Source: Pseudomonas sp. Root71
Lineage (GTDB): Bacteria; Pseudomonadota; Gammaproteobacteria; Pseudomonadales; Pseudomonadaceae
Direction of reading: 5' to 3'
DNA length: 64,000 nucleotides
Assembly: GCF_001429045.1 (NCBI RefSeq)
Contig: NZ_LMHY01000026.1
Coordinates: 340,573 to 404,572 of the forward strand
In this document: piece by piece, positions 18,415 through 26,402 of the stretch
Layout of the letters: every line of letters begins with the position of its first letter
Position numbering within the stretch: position 1 is the stretch's first letter
The notes under the pieces: generated by a model
Told to the model about the DNA's origin: nothing
Databases searched by the model: none
What the model saw: only the letters and a program-made list of their open reading frames with translations
Program-made: the position numbers and the translations under genes

Positions 18415-18717
18415 TCAGAGCTCTTTGTTGAATATGCGGAGGAACTCCTGAATGGTTTCCTCGTTACGTTTGAAAAAATGCCACTGGCCGACTTTACGGC
18501 TGCTGATCAGGCCGGCGCGTTGCAGGGTCGCCAGGTGTGCGGACACCGTGGACTGCGACAGGCCGCAACGTTGATCGATCTGCCCGGCGCAAACGCCGTG
18601 CTCGTTACTATGGGACTGGTCGGGAAATTCGACGGTCGGGTCCTTGAGCCAGTGCAGGATTTCTCGCCGTACTGGGTGTGCCAGGGCTTTTATTATTTCG
18701 TCGAGATTGATGGTCAT
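18415..18717 (-). CDS. ArsR-family winged-helix repressor
   Basis: A compact ArsR/SmtB regulator of 100 aa. The DNA-reading helix is GLSQSTVSAHLATLQRAGL (about residues 52-70). Two cysteines, Cys43 and Cys51, flank the helix-turn-helix; there is no classical CVC arsenic motif, so a thiol or electrophile sensor fits the xenB context better than a metal sensor. It heads the operon arsR-MFS-xenB and probably represses it through the repeated TATCGCGAT-like sites just upstream. Effector identity is inferred. Confidence 0.9.
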   Translation of the reverse strand: MTINLDEIIKALAHPVRREILHWLKDPTVEFPDQSHSNEHGVCAGQIDQRCGLSQSTVSAHLATLQRAGLISSRKVGQWHFFKRNEETIQEFLRIFNKEL

Positions 18718-18742
18718 GATGTGGGCTCGTGATGTTTAAAAC

Positions 18743-18845
18743 GCTATATCGCGATGAGGCGAACTTTAAATCGGTATTTCGCGATATACAAATATGATTT
18801 GGCTCTGACCAGCTCGCATTTCGGTATATCGAGTTATAACGATAT
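18743..18845. promoter_or_regulatory. Cluster of ArsR-like operator sites between arsR and acpH
   Basis: Three related sites lie in the divergent gap: CTATATCGCGAT at 18744-18755, CGGTATTTCGCGATATAC at 18772-18789, and CGGTATATCGAGTTATAACGATAT at 18822-18845. Each has dyad character around TATATCG/CGATATA. The number and spacing suggest cooperative binding by the ArsR protein. Confidence 0.6.
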
Positions 18846-18887
18846 GGTGAGTGTAACAAGACAAGGGGGCAGTGCTAAGCTGCGCCC

Positions 18888-19466
18888 ATGAACTATCTCG
18901 CACATCTTCACCTCGGTGGCCAGCGTCCTGGCCAATTGCTCGGCAGTCTGTATGGCGATTTCGTCAAGGGACGGCTGCAAGGGCAGTTCGCTCCGGAAAT
19001 CGAGGGGGCTATCCAGTTGCACCGCAGCATCGACGTGTTCACCGATCGCCATCCGCTGGTGGACGTCGCGTTGTCGCGTTTTTCCCTGACCCGTCGTCGC
19101 TACGCGGGGATCGTGCTCGACGTGTTTTTCGACCATTGCCTGGCTCGTGACTGGACTCTGTACGCCGACCGGCCGCTGGAGCTGTTCACTTCAGACGTGT
19201 ACCGGGTGCTGTCCAGCGAACGACAACTGCCGGAGCGGCTGGCGAAGATTGCGCCGCACATGGTGGCCAATGACTGGCTGGGTTCGTATCAGGAATTCGA
19301 AGTGCTGGAGCAGGTGTTGCGCGGGATCTCGCGGCGCCTGACCCGGCCGGAAGAGCTGGCGGCGGCGATGCAGGAGTTGCGGCGGTTGTATGAACCGTTG
19401 AGCGAGGACTTTCGGTTGTTCTATCCGCAGTTGCAGGATTTTGCCCGGAACTATCCAACACCATAG
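18888..19466 (+). CDS. acpH: Acyl-carrier-protein phosphodiesterase
   Basis: This protein of 192 aa matches the AcpH/DUF479 family, which removes the 4'-phosphopantetheine arm from holo-ACP. The HD-like metal ligands are spread over MNYLAHLHLG, YGDFVKG, LHRSIDVFTDRHP and DVFFDHCLARDW. The start shown gives the conserved MNYLAHL opening. It is divergent from arsR and may share its operator region, but its function has no clear link to that operon. Confidence 0.9.
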   Translation: MNYLAHLHLGGQRPGQLLGSLYGDFVKGRLQGQFAPEIEGAIQLHRSIDVFTDRHPLVDVALSRFSLTRRRYAGIVLDVFFDHCLARDWTLYADRPLELFTSDVYRVLSSERQLPERLAKIAPHMVANDWLGSYQEFEVLEQVLRGISRRLTRPEELAAAMQELRRLYEPLSEDFRLFYPQLQDFARNYPTP

Positions 19467-19468
19467 AA

Positions 19469-19504
19469 CCCCTGTGGGATCGCCGCACCGCCGCTCCCAC
19501 AGGG
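19469..19504 (+). terminator. Hairpin after acpH
   Basis: CCCTGTGGGA and TCCCACAGGG form a perfect 10-bp stem around a GC-rich loop between the convergent acpH and olsA genes. It resembles a worn single REP unit and can act as a two-way terminator. Confidence 0.65.
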
Positions 19505-19528
19505 TTTACTGTTGAATCGGAGATTGAA

Positions 19529-20320
19529 TCAAGCCGCAATGGCAGGGCGCATCGGTGCGCGCTGAGGTTCTGCGACAGCTCCAAACAACGCCTTCTGCAC
19601 CGCCTGCTGTGCCTCGAACGCCAGGGCCGCGCGTTCCCGACCTTCGCAAGCGATTGGCTTGAGCAGATGAATCTCCACGCCGCCACGGTCATTGGCAAAC
19701 AAGCGCATCAGATGCGAAAGCAAGTCATCGTCGCCAATGAACGGCGCCAGCGCGCAAGGCTGGCCGTCGCGCACATAACGAATCGCCACCGGCTGCATCG
19801 CCACTTCGGAATCGATGGCGGCGGACAGCAAGCGGCCGTGGAAAGTACGCAGCGAACGGCCGTCGGTGGTGGTGCCTTCCGGAAACATCAGCAGGGGGTG
19901 TGCCTGTTCCAGGTGACGGGTCATCTGCTTGCGGATCAACTGGCTGTCACCCGAGCCACGGCGGATAAACAGGCTGCCGGCCTTGGCCGCCAACCAGCCG
20001 GCCACCGGCCAGGTGCGCACTTCGGCCTTGGACAGGAACGACAGCGGCGTGAGCATCCCCAGCAACGGGATGTCGGTCCAGGACACGTGGTTGCTGACCC
20101 ACAGCATCGGCGTCTTCGGCAGCTCGCCGTGGACGGTCACGTCGAAGGGCAGGGCGTTGCTCAGGCGGGCCATGAAAAAACGCGACCAGCGCTGACGACG
20201 CGCCATCGAGTGGGCCAGGCCCAGGCGCTCGAACAGCCCGAACACACTGGCCATACAAAGGCCCAGCGTCACCACCAGCAGCACTCGCGCGATTCGCGCG
20301 TACACCCGCAGCCGGCTCAT
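19529..20320 (-). CDS. olsA: Lyso-ornithine lipid O-acyltransferase
   Basis: A membrane-bound PlsC-family acyltransferase (263 aa). One hydrophobic helix lies near residues 11-28 (ARVLLVVTLGLCMASVFG). The catalytic HX4D motif is His78-Asp83 (NHVSWTD), and the phosphate-binding-type block FPEGTTT is near residue 140. It adds the second acyl chain to make ornithine lipid. I start it at 20320, where ATG overlaps the olsB stop (TAATG). The open frame continues upstream inside olsB, but that part has no family match. Confidence 0.88.
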   Translation of the reverse strand: MSRLRVYARIARVLLVVTLGLCMASVFGLFERLGLAHSMARRQRWSRFFMARLSNALPFDVTVHGELPKTPMLWVSNHVSWTDIPLLGMLTPLSFLSKAEVRTWPVAGWLAAKAGSLFIRRGSGDSQLIRKQMTRHLEQAHPLLMFPEGTTTDGRSLRTFHGRLLSAAIDSEVAMQPVAIRYVRDGQPCALAPFIGDDDLLSHLMRLFANDRGGVEIHLLKPIACEGRERAALAFEAQQAVQKALFGAVAEPQRAPMRPAIAA

Positions 20321-21075
20321 TACACAGCCGCCTTGAAGTGTTTGGCGTAACGCGGGCACAGCTCGTCGCGTTTGAGCAGGATGAACACGTCGGCGACCTG
20401 GAAATCTTCGTCCCAGCATGGCTCGCCGCAGATCTTGGCGCCCAGGCGCATGTAGGCCTTGAGCAGCGGTGGCATTTCGGCGATCACGTTCGAAGGGATG
20501 GCCAGGCTCGGCAGCGGGTTTTTCGGTTCGGCGCGCAGGTGTTCGGTGCACAGGTAGCGTTCGCGCAGACGCTGCATGATCGCGTGGGCCTGTACACCGC
20601 CGTCCTGCATCGGAATGCTCGCGCAACCCATCAGGTAGCTGTAGCCGCCCTGGTTCAGGACTTCGGCCAGTTCGCCCCAGAGCACGGCGATGGTGCCGCC
20701 GTTGCGGTAGGCCGGGTCGACGCAGGTGCGACCGATTTCCAGGATCGGGCCTTGCAGGTGCACCAGGCCGTGGAGGCTGAATTCTTCTTCGCTGTAGAAT
20801 TTGCCCAGGCTGCTGGCAGCCGTGTGGTCGAGCAAACGGGTGGTCGCCACCAGACGGCCGGTATTCAGGTCACGCACACCGATGTGGGCGCAGTGAACGT
20901 CGTAGTCATCCATGTCCAGACCCAGTTCCGCGCCTTTCAGCTTGGCGTTGAACTCACCGCTGAACACGTTGAAGCGCAAGGCCTGGGCCTCCTGCAATGC
21001 CTCGGCGCCCACCAGGCGTTCGGCTTGCAGGCGGCGTTCGTTGCCGGTGTCGCTGATGCGGGCGATCTGAGTCAT
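20320..21075 (-). CDS. olsB: Ornithine N-acyltransferase
   Basis: OlsB (251 aa) is a GNAT-fold enzyme that joins a 3-hydroxyacyl chain from ACP to ornithine. Family blocks are visible: ALRFNVFSGEF near residue 35, LVATTRLL near residue 76, LEIGRTCVDPAYRNGGTIAVLW near residue 112, and GCASIPMQDGG near residue 145. The coupled olsA gene supports the assignment. Ornithine lipids replace phospholipids under phosphate limitation in pseudomonads; no Pho box was identified here. Confidence 0.9.
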   Translation of the reverse strand: MTQIARISDTGNERRLQAERLVGAEALQEAQALRFNVFSGEFNAKLKGAELGLDMDDYDVHCAHIGVRDLNTGRLVATTRLLDHTAASSLGKFYSEEEFSLHGLVHLQGPILEIGRTCVDPAYRNGGTIAVLWGELAEVLNQGGYSYLMGCASIPMQDGGVQAHAIMQRLRERYLCTEHLRAEPKNPLPSLAIPSNVIAEMPPLLKAYMRLGAKICGEPCWDEDFQVADVFILLKRDELCPRYAKHFKAAV

Positions 21076-21225
21076 GGCGAATCTCCGTGCGGGCTGCTCA
21101 CCTGTCTTTGGGCTACAGCGAATCGACTTGTCTAGCCGTGTTGTGCAAAGTCAGGCTATGTAGCCCCGGTGTCATCGCCATTAAGCTTTGGTGATGCTTA
21201 TATGACAGCCCTCGAGGAGCCCCTT

Positions 21226-22104
21226 ATGCCCTGGCAAACCCTGTTGTACCGCCGTGATCGCTTGCCCGCCAACCCGGATCTGGCCGAAGGCTTCGCGACT
21301 TTGTTGCAGCAGTTGGGCACGGTCGCGCCGTTTGAACTGGCGGTGCTTGGCGGGCGGCTGATGGCGACGCCGGGGCTGGCGTTTCTGGTGGGGTATCAGG
21401 CGGCCTTGCGCATGCTCTGGCCAAGCGCGCCACTGAGCCTGGGTGCGCTGTGCGCCACCGAACAGCGCAGCCTGCGCCCGGCCGACATGCAAACCCGGTT
21501 GAGCGGTTTGCGCCTGAGCGGACGCAAGGATTTCGTCACCGCCGGTAATGCAGCCGACTGGCTGCTGGTGGCTGCGCGCAGTGAGGAGCCCGGCGCAGAT
21601 CCACGCTTGAGCCTGGCGGTGATCTATCGCGACGAGCCGGGTGTGCGGGTGGAAAAGCTGGCGCCGATCCCGTTGATGCCGGACATCAGCCATGGCCGCC
21701 TGTTTCTGGATAACGCGCTGTGCGAGTTGCTCGCGGGGGATGGTTGGGACGCGTACGTCAAACCGTTCCGCACGCTGGAAGACATCTATGTACTGAGCGC
21801 CATGACGGCGTGGTTGTATGGCGTCGGTCAGGAATGCGATTGGCCGCAAGGCTTGCAACTGCGATTGCTGGGGTTGCTGGCGGGGTGTGCGGAAGCCAGC
21901 CGCCAGCCACCGACCCATCCGGCCGGGCATGTGATGCTTGGCGGGTTGTTTGCTCTGTTCGATGGGCTCAAGGCTGAGGTGAATGAAGCGCTGGCTGGAG
22001 GGCCTCCAGAGTGGGCGACGATGTGGCAGCGGGATCAGGCGGTGATGGATTTGGCGGCAGGGGCTCGGGGCAAGCGGTTGGCCAAGGCAATGGCAGACCT
22101 CTGA
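21226..22104 (+). CDS. Acyl-CoA dehydrogenase-like protein (short)
   Basis: The product (292 aa) shows acyl-CoA dehydrogenase features: ALCATEQ and LSGRKDFVTAGNAADWLLVAAR, the middle beta domain that normally cradles FAD. It is about 90 residues shorter than true members and I cannot find the catalytic glutamate region, so activity is doubtful. I start at 21226 after a GAGGAG ribosome site; the frame is open 57 bases further upstream. It is divergent from olsB. It may be a pseudo-enzyme or a diverged accessory in lipid metabolism. Confidence 0.7.
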   Translation: MPWQTLLYRRDRLPANPDLAEGFATLLQQLGTVAPFELAVLGGRLMATPGLAFLVGYQAALRMLWPSAPLSLGALCATEQRSLRPADMQTRLSGLRLSGRKDFVTAGNAADWLLVAARSEEPGADPRLSLAVIYRDEPGVRVEKLAPIPLMPDISHGRLFLDNALCELLAGDGWDAYVKPFRTLEDIYVLSAMTAWLYGVGQECDWPQGLQLRLLGLLAGCAEASRQPPTHPAGHVMLGGLFALFDGLKAEVNEALAGGPPEWATMWQRDQAVMDLAAGARGKRLAKAMADL

Positions 22105-22113
22105 CGATTCCGG

Positions 22114-22209
22114 GTAGGAGCTGCCGAAGGCTGCGATCTTTTGATCCTGTTCTTTTTGGTATGGCCAAAGAGCAAAATCAAAAGATCGCAGCCTTCGGCA
22201 GCTCCTACA
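22114..22209. repeat. REP doublet, family B
   Basis: Inverted arms GTAGGAGCTGCCGAAGGCTG and its complement, each continuing into GCGATCTTTTGAT, flank a spacer of about 30 bases. Confidence 0.9.
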
Positions 22210-22273
22210 AGGGTCGCGTGAGTGTCATTTAACTGGGCTAGGCTGATCCGGTTATTCCCTGTGAGCCCCCGCC

Positions 22274-23368
22274 ATGCCCAAAGGCTTGTCCCTGATTTTC
22301 CTGCTGTTGCTCAGCCTCACGGCCCAGGCTGAAAACTGGCCCGCCGAGCAATGGCCGACCGCCCCGACGCCCGCTGGCCCGGCGCTTCAAGCCCTGGAAG
22401 CCTATGCCTTCCCACCCCGCGACGACACTACTCGCCAGGGCATTCGCACCGATGCCTTGCTGGTGATCCGCGACGGCCAGTTGATCTACGAACGCTACGC
22501 CGGCCCGACGACGGCCGAGACGCCGCACCTGACCTGGTCGATCAGCAAGAGCCTGATGGCGACGGTCCTCGGTGTGGCCTACGGCGAAGGCTTGTTCAAA
22601 CTCAGCGACCCTGTGGTGAAGTTTTATCCGCCCCTGCAAAAATACCCCGACATGACCATGGCCGACCTGCTGCACTGGGCCTCGGGCCTGGACTGGCAGG
22701 AAGACTACGAATACGCGCCGCTAAAGTCTTCGGTGGTGGCCATGCTCTACACCCGTGGTCACCACGACATGGCGGCGTTCACCGCGGCCCATGCGGAGTA
22801 CGCAGCGCCCGGCCAGGCATTTCGCTACTCCAGCGGTGACAGCAACCTGTTGTCCGCCGCATTGAAAACCATCGTCGGCCCCAGCCGCTATCCCGACTAT
22901 CCGTGGACTGCGCTGTTCGAGCCGCTGGGCATTCGCCATGCCATTTGGGAAACCGATGACACGGGCACTTTCGTCGCTTCTTCCTATGCCTACCTCACTG
23001 CAAGGGACCTGGCCCGGGTCGGTCTGTTGATGGCCCGCGAGGGGCGCTGGGCAGACAAGCAATTGCTGCCCAAGGACTGGGTGGCGTTCAACCGCGAGCC
23101 GTTCACTCACTATCACGCCGGTCAAGACGATGCCGTCCCCGGCGGCCAGTGGTGGCTCAATCGAGCTGTTGAGGGCGTGGCACGACCCTGGCCCGATGCC
23201 CCCGCCGACACCTTCGCCGCGTTGGGTCATTGGGGCCAGGCAATGTATGTGATCCCCAGTGAACAACTGGTGATCGTCCGCTACGGCGATGACCGCGACG
23301 GTCGTTACCGGCACAACCAATTGCTGCAGCTCGCGCTCAAGGCCTTTGCCGGGAAGGTGCGGCCATGA
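22274..23368 (+). CDS. Secreted serine hydrolase, class C beta-lactamase fold
   Basis: This protein of 364 aa has a signal peptide (LLLLSLTAQA) and the penicillin-recognising fold. The catalytic S-x-x-K is Ser89-Lys92 in WSISKSLMA, the tyrosine motif is in FRYSSGDSN near residue 190, and HWGQ near the C terminus stands for the KTG box. Such proteins (EstB/AmpC-like, PF00144) are esterases, D-aminopeptidases or peptidoglycan enzymes more often than true beta-lactamases. It overlaps the next small gene by four bases, so the pair is probably translated together. Confidence 0.88.
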   Translation: MPKGLSLIFLLLLSLTAQAENWPAEQWPTAPTPAGPALQALEAYAFPPRDDTTRQGIRTDALLVIRDGQLIYERYAGPTTAETPHLTWSISKSLMATVLGVAYGEGLFKLSDPVVKFYPPLQKYPDMTMADLLHWASGLDWQEDYEYAPLKSSVVAMLYTRGHHDMAAFTAAHAEYAAPGQAFRYSSGDSNLLSAALKTIVGPSRYPDYPWTALFEPLGIRHAIWETDDTGTFVASSYAYLTARDLARVGLLMAREGRWADKQLLPKDWVAFNREPFTHYHAGQDDAVPGGQWWLNRAVEGVARPWPDAPADTFAALGHWGQAMYVIPSEQLVIVRYGDDRDGRYRHNQLLQLALKAFAGKVRP

Positions 23369-23688
23369 GCGGTTTCATTCGTCGTCGACCGGTCAGTTCC
23401 CTGTTGCTGATCCTGCTGATCGCCTTGCTCGGCTGGATCTGGCATGAGCGGGTGGCGTTGTGGGCGTTCCCCGACATCATCAGCGCCTACACCGCCAAGG
23501 AATACTGTTCGTGCCGCTACGTGATGAACAACGACGCCGAGTACTGCCGCGGCTATGTGAAACAGTGGCTGCCCGCCAGCGGCTTTACCGATGACCCGTT
23601 CGGCAAGCGCGTCACGGTCAGCGGCATGGGCCGCAGCAACAGTGCGGCGTGGATCGGCGAGCGCCAGGGCTGCCGCTTGCGGCCCTGA
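23365..23688 (+). CDS. Small single-pass membrane protein with a Cys cluster
   Basis: I do not recognise this 107-residue product. It has a basic start (SGFIRRRP), one transmembrane helix (about residues 11-26, SLLLILLIALLGWIW) and a periplasmic-looking tail with CSC and a third Cys in EYCRGY, then a fourth near the C terminus. The four cysteines would suit disulfides or a metal site. ATGA overlap with the serine hydrolase gene suggests they work together, for example as a hydrolase and its membrane partner. Confidence 0.7.
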   Translation: MSGFIRRRPVSSLLLILLIALLGWIWHERVALWAFPDIISAYTAKEYCSCRYVMNNDAEYCRGYVKQWLPASGFTDDPFGKRVTVSGMGRSNSAAWIGERQGCRLRP

Positions 23689-23791
23689 TTTCCCTTCAGG
23701 TTCCACTCTGTGGAACCACATTCGATTGTCCTGGCGCGCGACTCGCGGTTATCTGGCGGTGAGCGCGACCTGCTGTCGCGAAATCACAGCG

Positions 23792-23802
23792 AACAACAAG
23801 AA
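23792..23802 (+). promoter_or_regulatory. Candidate Crc/Hfq A-rich target
   Basis: AACAACAAGAA fits the repeated AAnAAnAA pattern of Hfq/Crc catabolite-activity sites. It lies 31 bases before the amidohydrolase start, in the likely mRNA leader. Confidence 0.45.
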
Positions 23803-23833
23803 CGGGACTACACCCGGCCCGAGGACAATCGTC

Positions 23834-25009
23834 ATGACCCGATATCAGCACATCCTTGCCTGGCTCAACGACGTGGCCAGCGACCTGCACGCCACCCGCC
23901 AGGACATCCACGCCCACCCGGAACTCGGCTTCGAGGAAAACCGCACTTCGGCGCTGGTGGCCAAATCCCTGGCGGATTGGGGCTACGAGGTGCATACCGG
24001 CATCGGCAAGACCGGTGTGGTTGGCGTGCTGCGTAACGGCAGCAGCCCGCGCAGACTCGGCTTGCGGGCGGACATGGACGCGCTGCCGATCAACGAGAAC
24101 ACTGGTGCAACCTACAGCAGCCAGCATCAGGGCTGCATGCACGCTTGTGGGCATGACGGCCACACCACGATGCTGCTGGGCGCGGCGCGCTACCTGGCGG
24201 CGACCCGCCAGTTCGATGGCACCCTGACGTTGATTTTCCAGCCTGCCGAAGAAGGCCAGGGCGGTGCCGAAGCGATGCTCGCCGATGGCCTGCTCGAACG
24301 TTTCCCCTGCGATGCGTTGTTCGGCATGCACAACATGCCGGGGCTACCCGCCGGCCATCTGGGGTTTCGTGAGGGGCCGATGATGGCCTCGCAGGATTTG
24401 CTTAACGTCACCATCGAAGGTGTCGGCGGCCACGGTTCGATGCCGCATCTGGCAGTCGACCCGCTGGTGGCGGCGGCCAGTGTGGTCATGGCCCTGCAGA
24501 CCGTGGTCGCGCGCAACATCGATGCGCAGCAGGCGGCGGTGGTCACGGTGGGCGCGTTGCAGGCCGGGGAGGCGGCCAACGTCATTCCACAGCAGGCGAT
24601 CCTGCGCCTGAGCCTGCGGGCACTGAATGCCCAGGTGCGCGAGCAGACCCTCGAACGCGTGCGCGCAATCATCGAATCCCAGGCCCGGAGTTTCGGATGC
24701 AGTTCGCGCATCGAACATCGCCCGGCCTACCCGGTGCTGGTCAACCACGCGGCCGAAACCGAGTTCGCCCGGCAGGTCGGTGTCGAGTTGGTTGGCGCTG
24801 ATGCGGTGGACGGCAACACCCCCAAACTCATGGGCAGCGAAGACTTCGCCTGGATGCTGCAACGCTGCCCCGGCGCCTATCTGTTCATCGGCAATGGCGT
24901 GTCGCGGCCGATGGTCCACAACCCCGCCTATGACTTCAACGACGACATCCTGCTGACCGGTGCCGCGTATTGGGGCGCGCTGACCGAGAGCTGGCTCAAG
25001 CCTGCCTGA
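23834..25009 (+). CDS. M20D-family amidohydrolase (hippurate hydrolase-like)
   Basis: A metal-dependent N-acyl-amino-acid amidohydrolase of 391 aa. The di-metal site is outlined by LRADMDALPI near residue 77, MHACGHDGHTTMLLG near residue 99 and FQPAEEGQGGA near residue 137; the dimerisation domain begins near GVGGHGSMPH. It releases a carboxylate from an amide such as an N-acyl or N-aroyl amino acid. I place the start at 23834; the frame runs on upstream but without family similarity. It leads a catabolic set with an MHS transporter and an amidase. Confidence 0.88.
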   Translation: MTRYQHILAWLNDVASDLHATRQDIHAHPELGFEENRTSALVAKSLADWGYEVHTGIGKTGVVGVLRNGSSPRRLGLRADMDALPINENTGATYSSQHQGCMHACGHDGHTTMLLGAARYLAATRQFDGTLTLIFQPAEEGQGGAEAMLADGLLERFPCDALFGMHNMPGLPAGHLGFREGPMMASQDLLNVTIEGVGGHGSMPHLAVDPLVAAASVVMALQTVVARNIDAQQAAVVTVGALQAGEAANVIPQQAILRLSLRALNAQVREQTLERVRAIIESQARSFGCSSRIEHRPAYPVLVNHAAETEFARQVGVELVGADAVDGNTPKLMGSEDFAWMLQRCPGAYLFIGNGVSRPMVHNPAYDFNDDILLTGAAYWGALTESWLKPA

Positions 25010-25091
25010 CTCCTGGCACTTTCTACTGCCGCTGGACCGGGTGCGCGCTGCCGTGCCCGCCGTTTCCCAACAGGTTTCTGGAGAGCTCCCC

Positions 25092-26402
25092 ATGCACACT
25101 TCGAGCACAGGCGTTTCGCGCACCCGGCAGGTGGTCGCCGCGGTTATCGGCAACGCGCTGGAATGGTATGACTTCATCGTTTACGGCTTTCTGGCCAGCA
25201 TCATCGCCCGGCAATTTTTCCCCTCTGACGACGAATACGCATCCTTGCTGATGGCCCTGGCAACTTTCGGCGTCGGCTTCTTCATGCGTCCGGTGGGCGG
25301 CATCCTGCTGGGGATGTATTCGGACCGCAAAGGACGCAAGGCGGCGATGCAGATGATCATTCGCCTGATGACCGTATCCATCGCACTGATTGCGTTTGCG
25401 CCGAACTACGCCGCTATCGGCATGGGCGCGCCGCTGTTGATCGTGGTTGCGCGGATGCTGCAAGGCTTCGCCACAGGTGGCGAGTACGCCAGCGCCACGG
25501 CGTTCCTGGTGGAGAGCGCCCCGGCACACCGCAAGGGTTTGTATGGCTCGTGGCAATTGGTCGGGCAATGCCTGGCGGTGTTCTCCGGGGCGGCGATGGT
25601 CGCCTTGTTCACCCACCTGCTGTCCCCTGAGGCACTGGAGAGCTGGGGCTGGCGGATTCCGTTTGTGCTGGGCTTGCTGATCGGCCCGGTGGGCTTGTGG
25701 ATTCGCAAGCACATGGAAGAACCGGAAGAATTTCTCGAAGCACGCAAACAGGCCAAAGGCGCGAGCCCAAGCCTGATGCAAGTGATCCGCGAACACCGAC
25801 GCAGCATTCTGGTGTCCATGGGCCTGGCCTGTGGCGCGACCGTGTCGTTCTACGTGGTGTTGGTGAACATGCCGACTTTCGCCCATAAGAATCTCGGCCT
25901 GCCGCTGGATCAGGTGCTGCTGGTGCAAATGCTCGCGGTGGCGCTGATGACCGTGATCATTCCCTTGTCTGGCGCACTGTCGGACCGCCTCGGCCGCCGC
26001 CCGGTGTTGATGGCCTTCACCCTGGCGTTTTTCCTGATGGTTTATCCCTTGTACGTGTGGGTGGCGGCGGCGCCATCGGTGGAGCGTTTGCTGGTGATGC
26101 AACTGTTGCTGTGCAGTGCGATCGGTGGTTTTTTCGGCCCGGCTCCGACGGCACTGGCCGAGCAGTTCCCGATCGAAGTGCGCTCCACCGGGGTGTCGGT
26201 GGCTTACAACGTCGCGGTCATGGTCTTCGGCGGGTTCGCGCCGCTGATCGTCACCTGGCTGAGCAAGGTTTTGGCGACTCCGGTGGCGCCATCGTTCTAC
26301 GTGTTGTTCGCCTGCTTGCTGACGTTGCTCGGCACCTACTGCATGCAGGAAGCACCACGGGCAAAAAGATCCGTTGAACTCAATCTTGGGGTGAAACCTT
26401 GA
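25092..26402 (+). CDS. MFS (MHS family) transporter
   Basis: This proton-coupled importer (436 aa) has the metabolite:H+ symporter marks GNALEWYDFIVYGF (helix 1), GMYSDRKGRKAAM and RMLQGFATGGEYASA. Members carry citrate, 2-oxoglutarate, shikimate or proline-betaine type solutes. Between an amidohydrolase and an amidase, it probably imports the amide substrate. I start at 25092 (MHTSSTGVSRTRQV), with GGAGAGCT upstream; a longer frame from 25041 is possible. The end overlaps the amidase gene start. Confidence 0.88.
   Translation: MHTSSTGVSRTRQVVAAVIGNALEWYDFIVYGFLASIIARQFFPSDDEYASLLMALATFGVGFFMRPVGGILLGMYSDRKGRKAAMQMIIRLMTVSIALIAFAPNYAAIGMGAPLLIVVARMLQGFATGGEYASATAFLVESAPAHRKGLYGSWQLVGQCLAVFSGAAMVALFTHLLSPEALESWGWRIPFVLGLLIGPVGLWIRKHMEEPEEFLEARKQAKGASPSLMQVIREHRRSILVSMGLACGATVSFYVVLVNMPTFAHKNLGLPLDQVLLVQMLAVALMTVIIPLSGALSDRLGRRPVLMAFTLAFFLMVYPLYVWVAAAPSVERLLVMQLLLCSAIGGFFGPAPTALAEQFPIEVRSTGVSVAYNVAVMVFGGFAPLIVTWLSKVLATPVAPSFYVLFACLLTLLGTYCMQEAPRAKRSVELNLGVKP

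Noticed and set aside
22274..23368. AmpC beta-lactamase
   Set aside because: SxxK is present, but the tyrosine motif is not the AmpC YxN form and the KTG box is replaced by HWG; an esterase or peptidase role is more likely.
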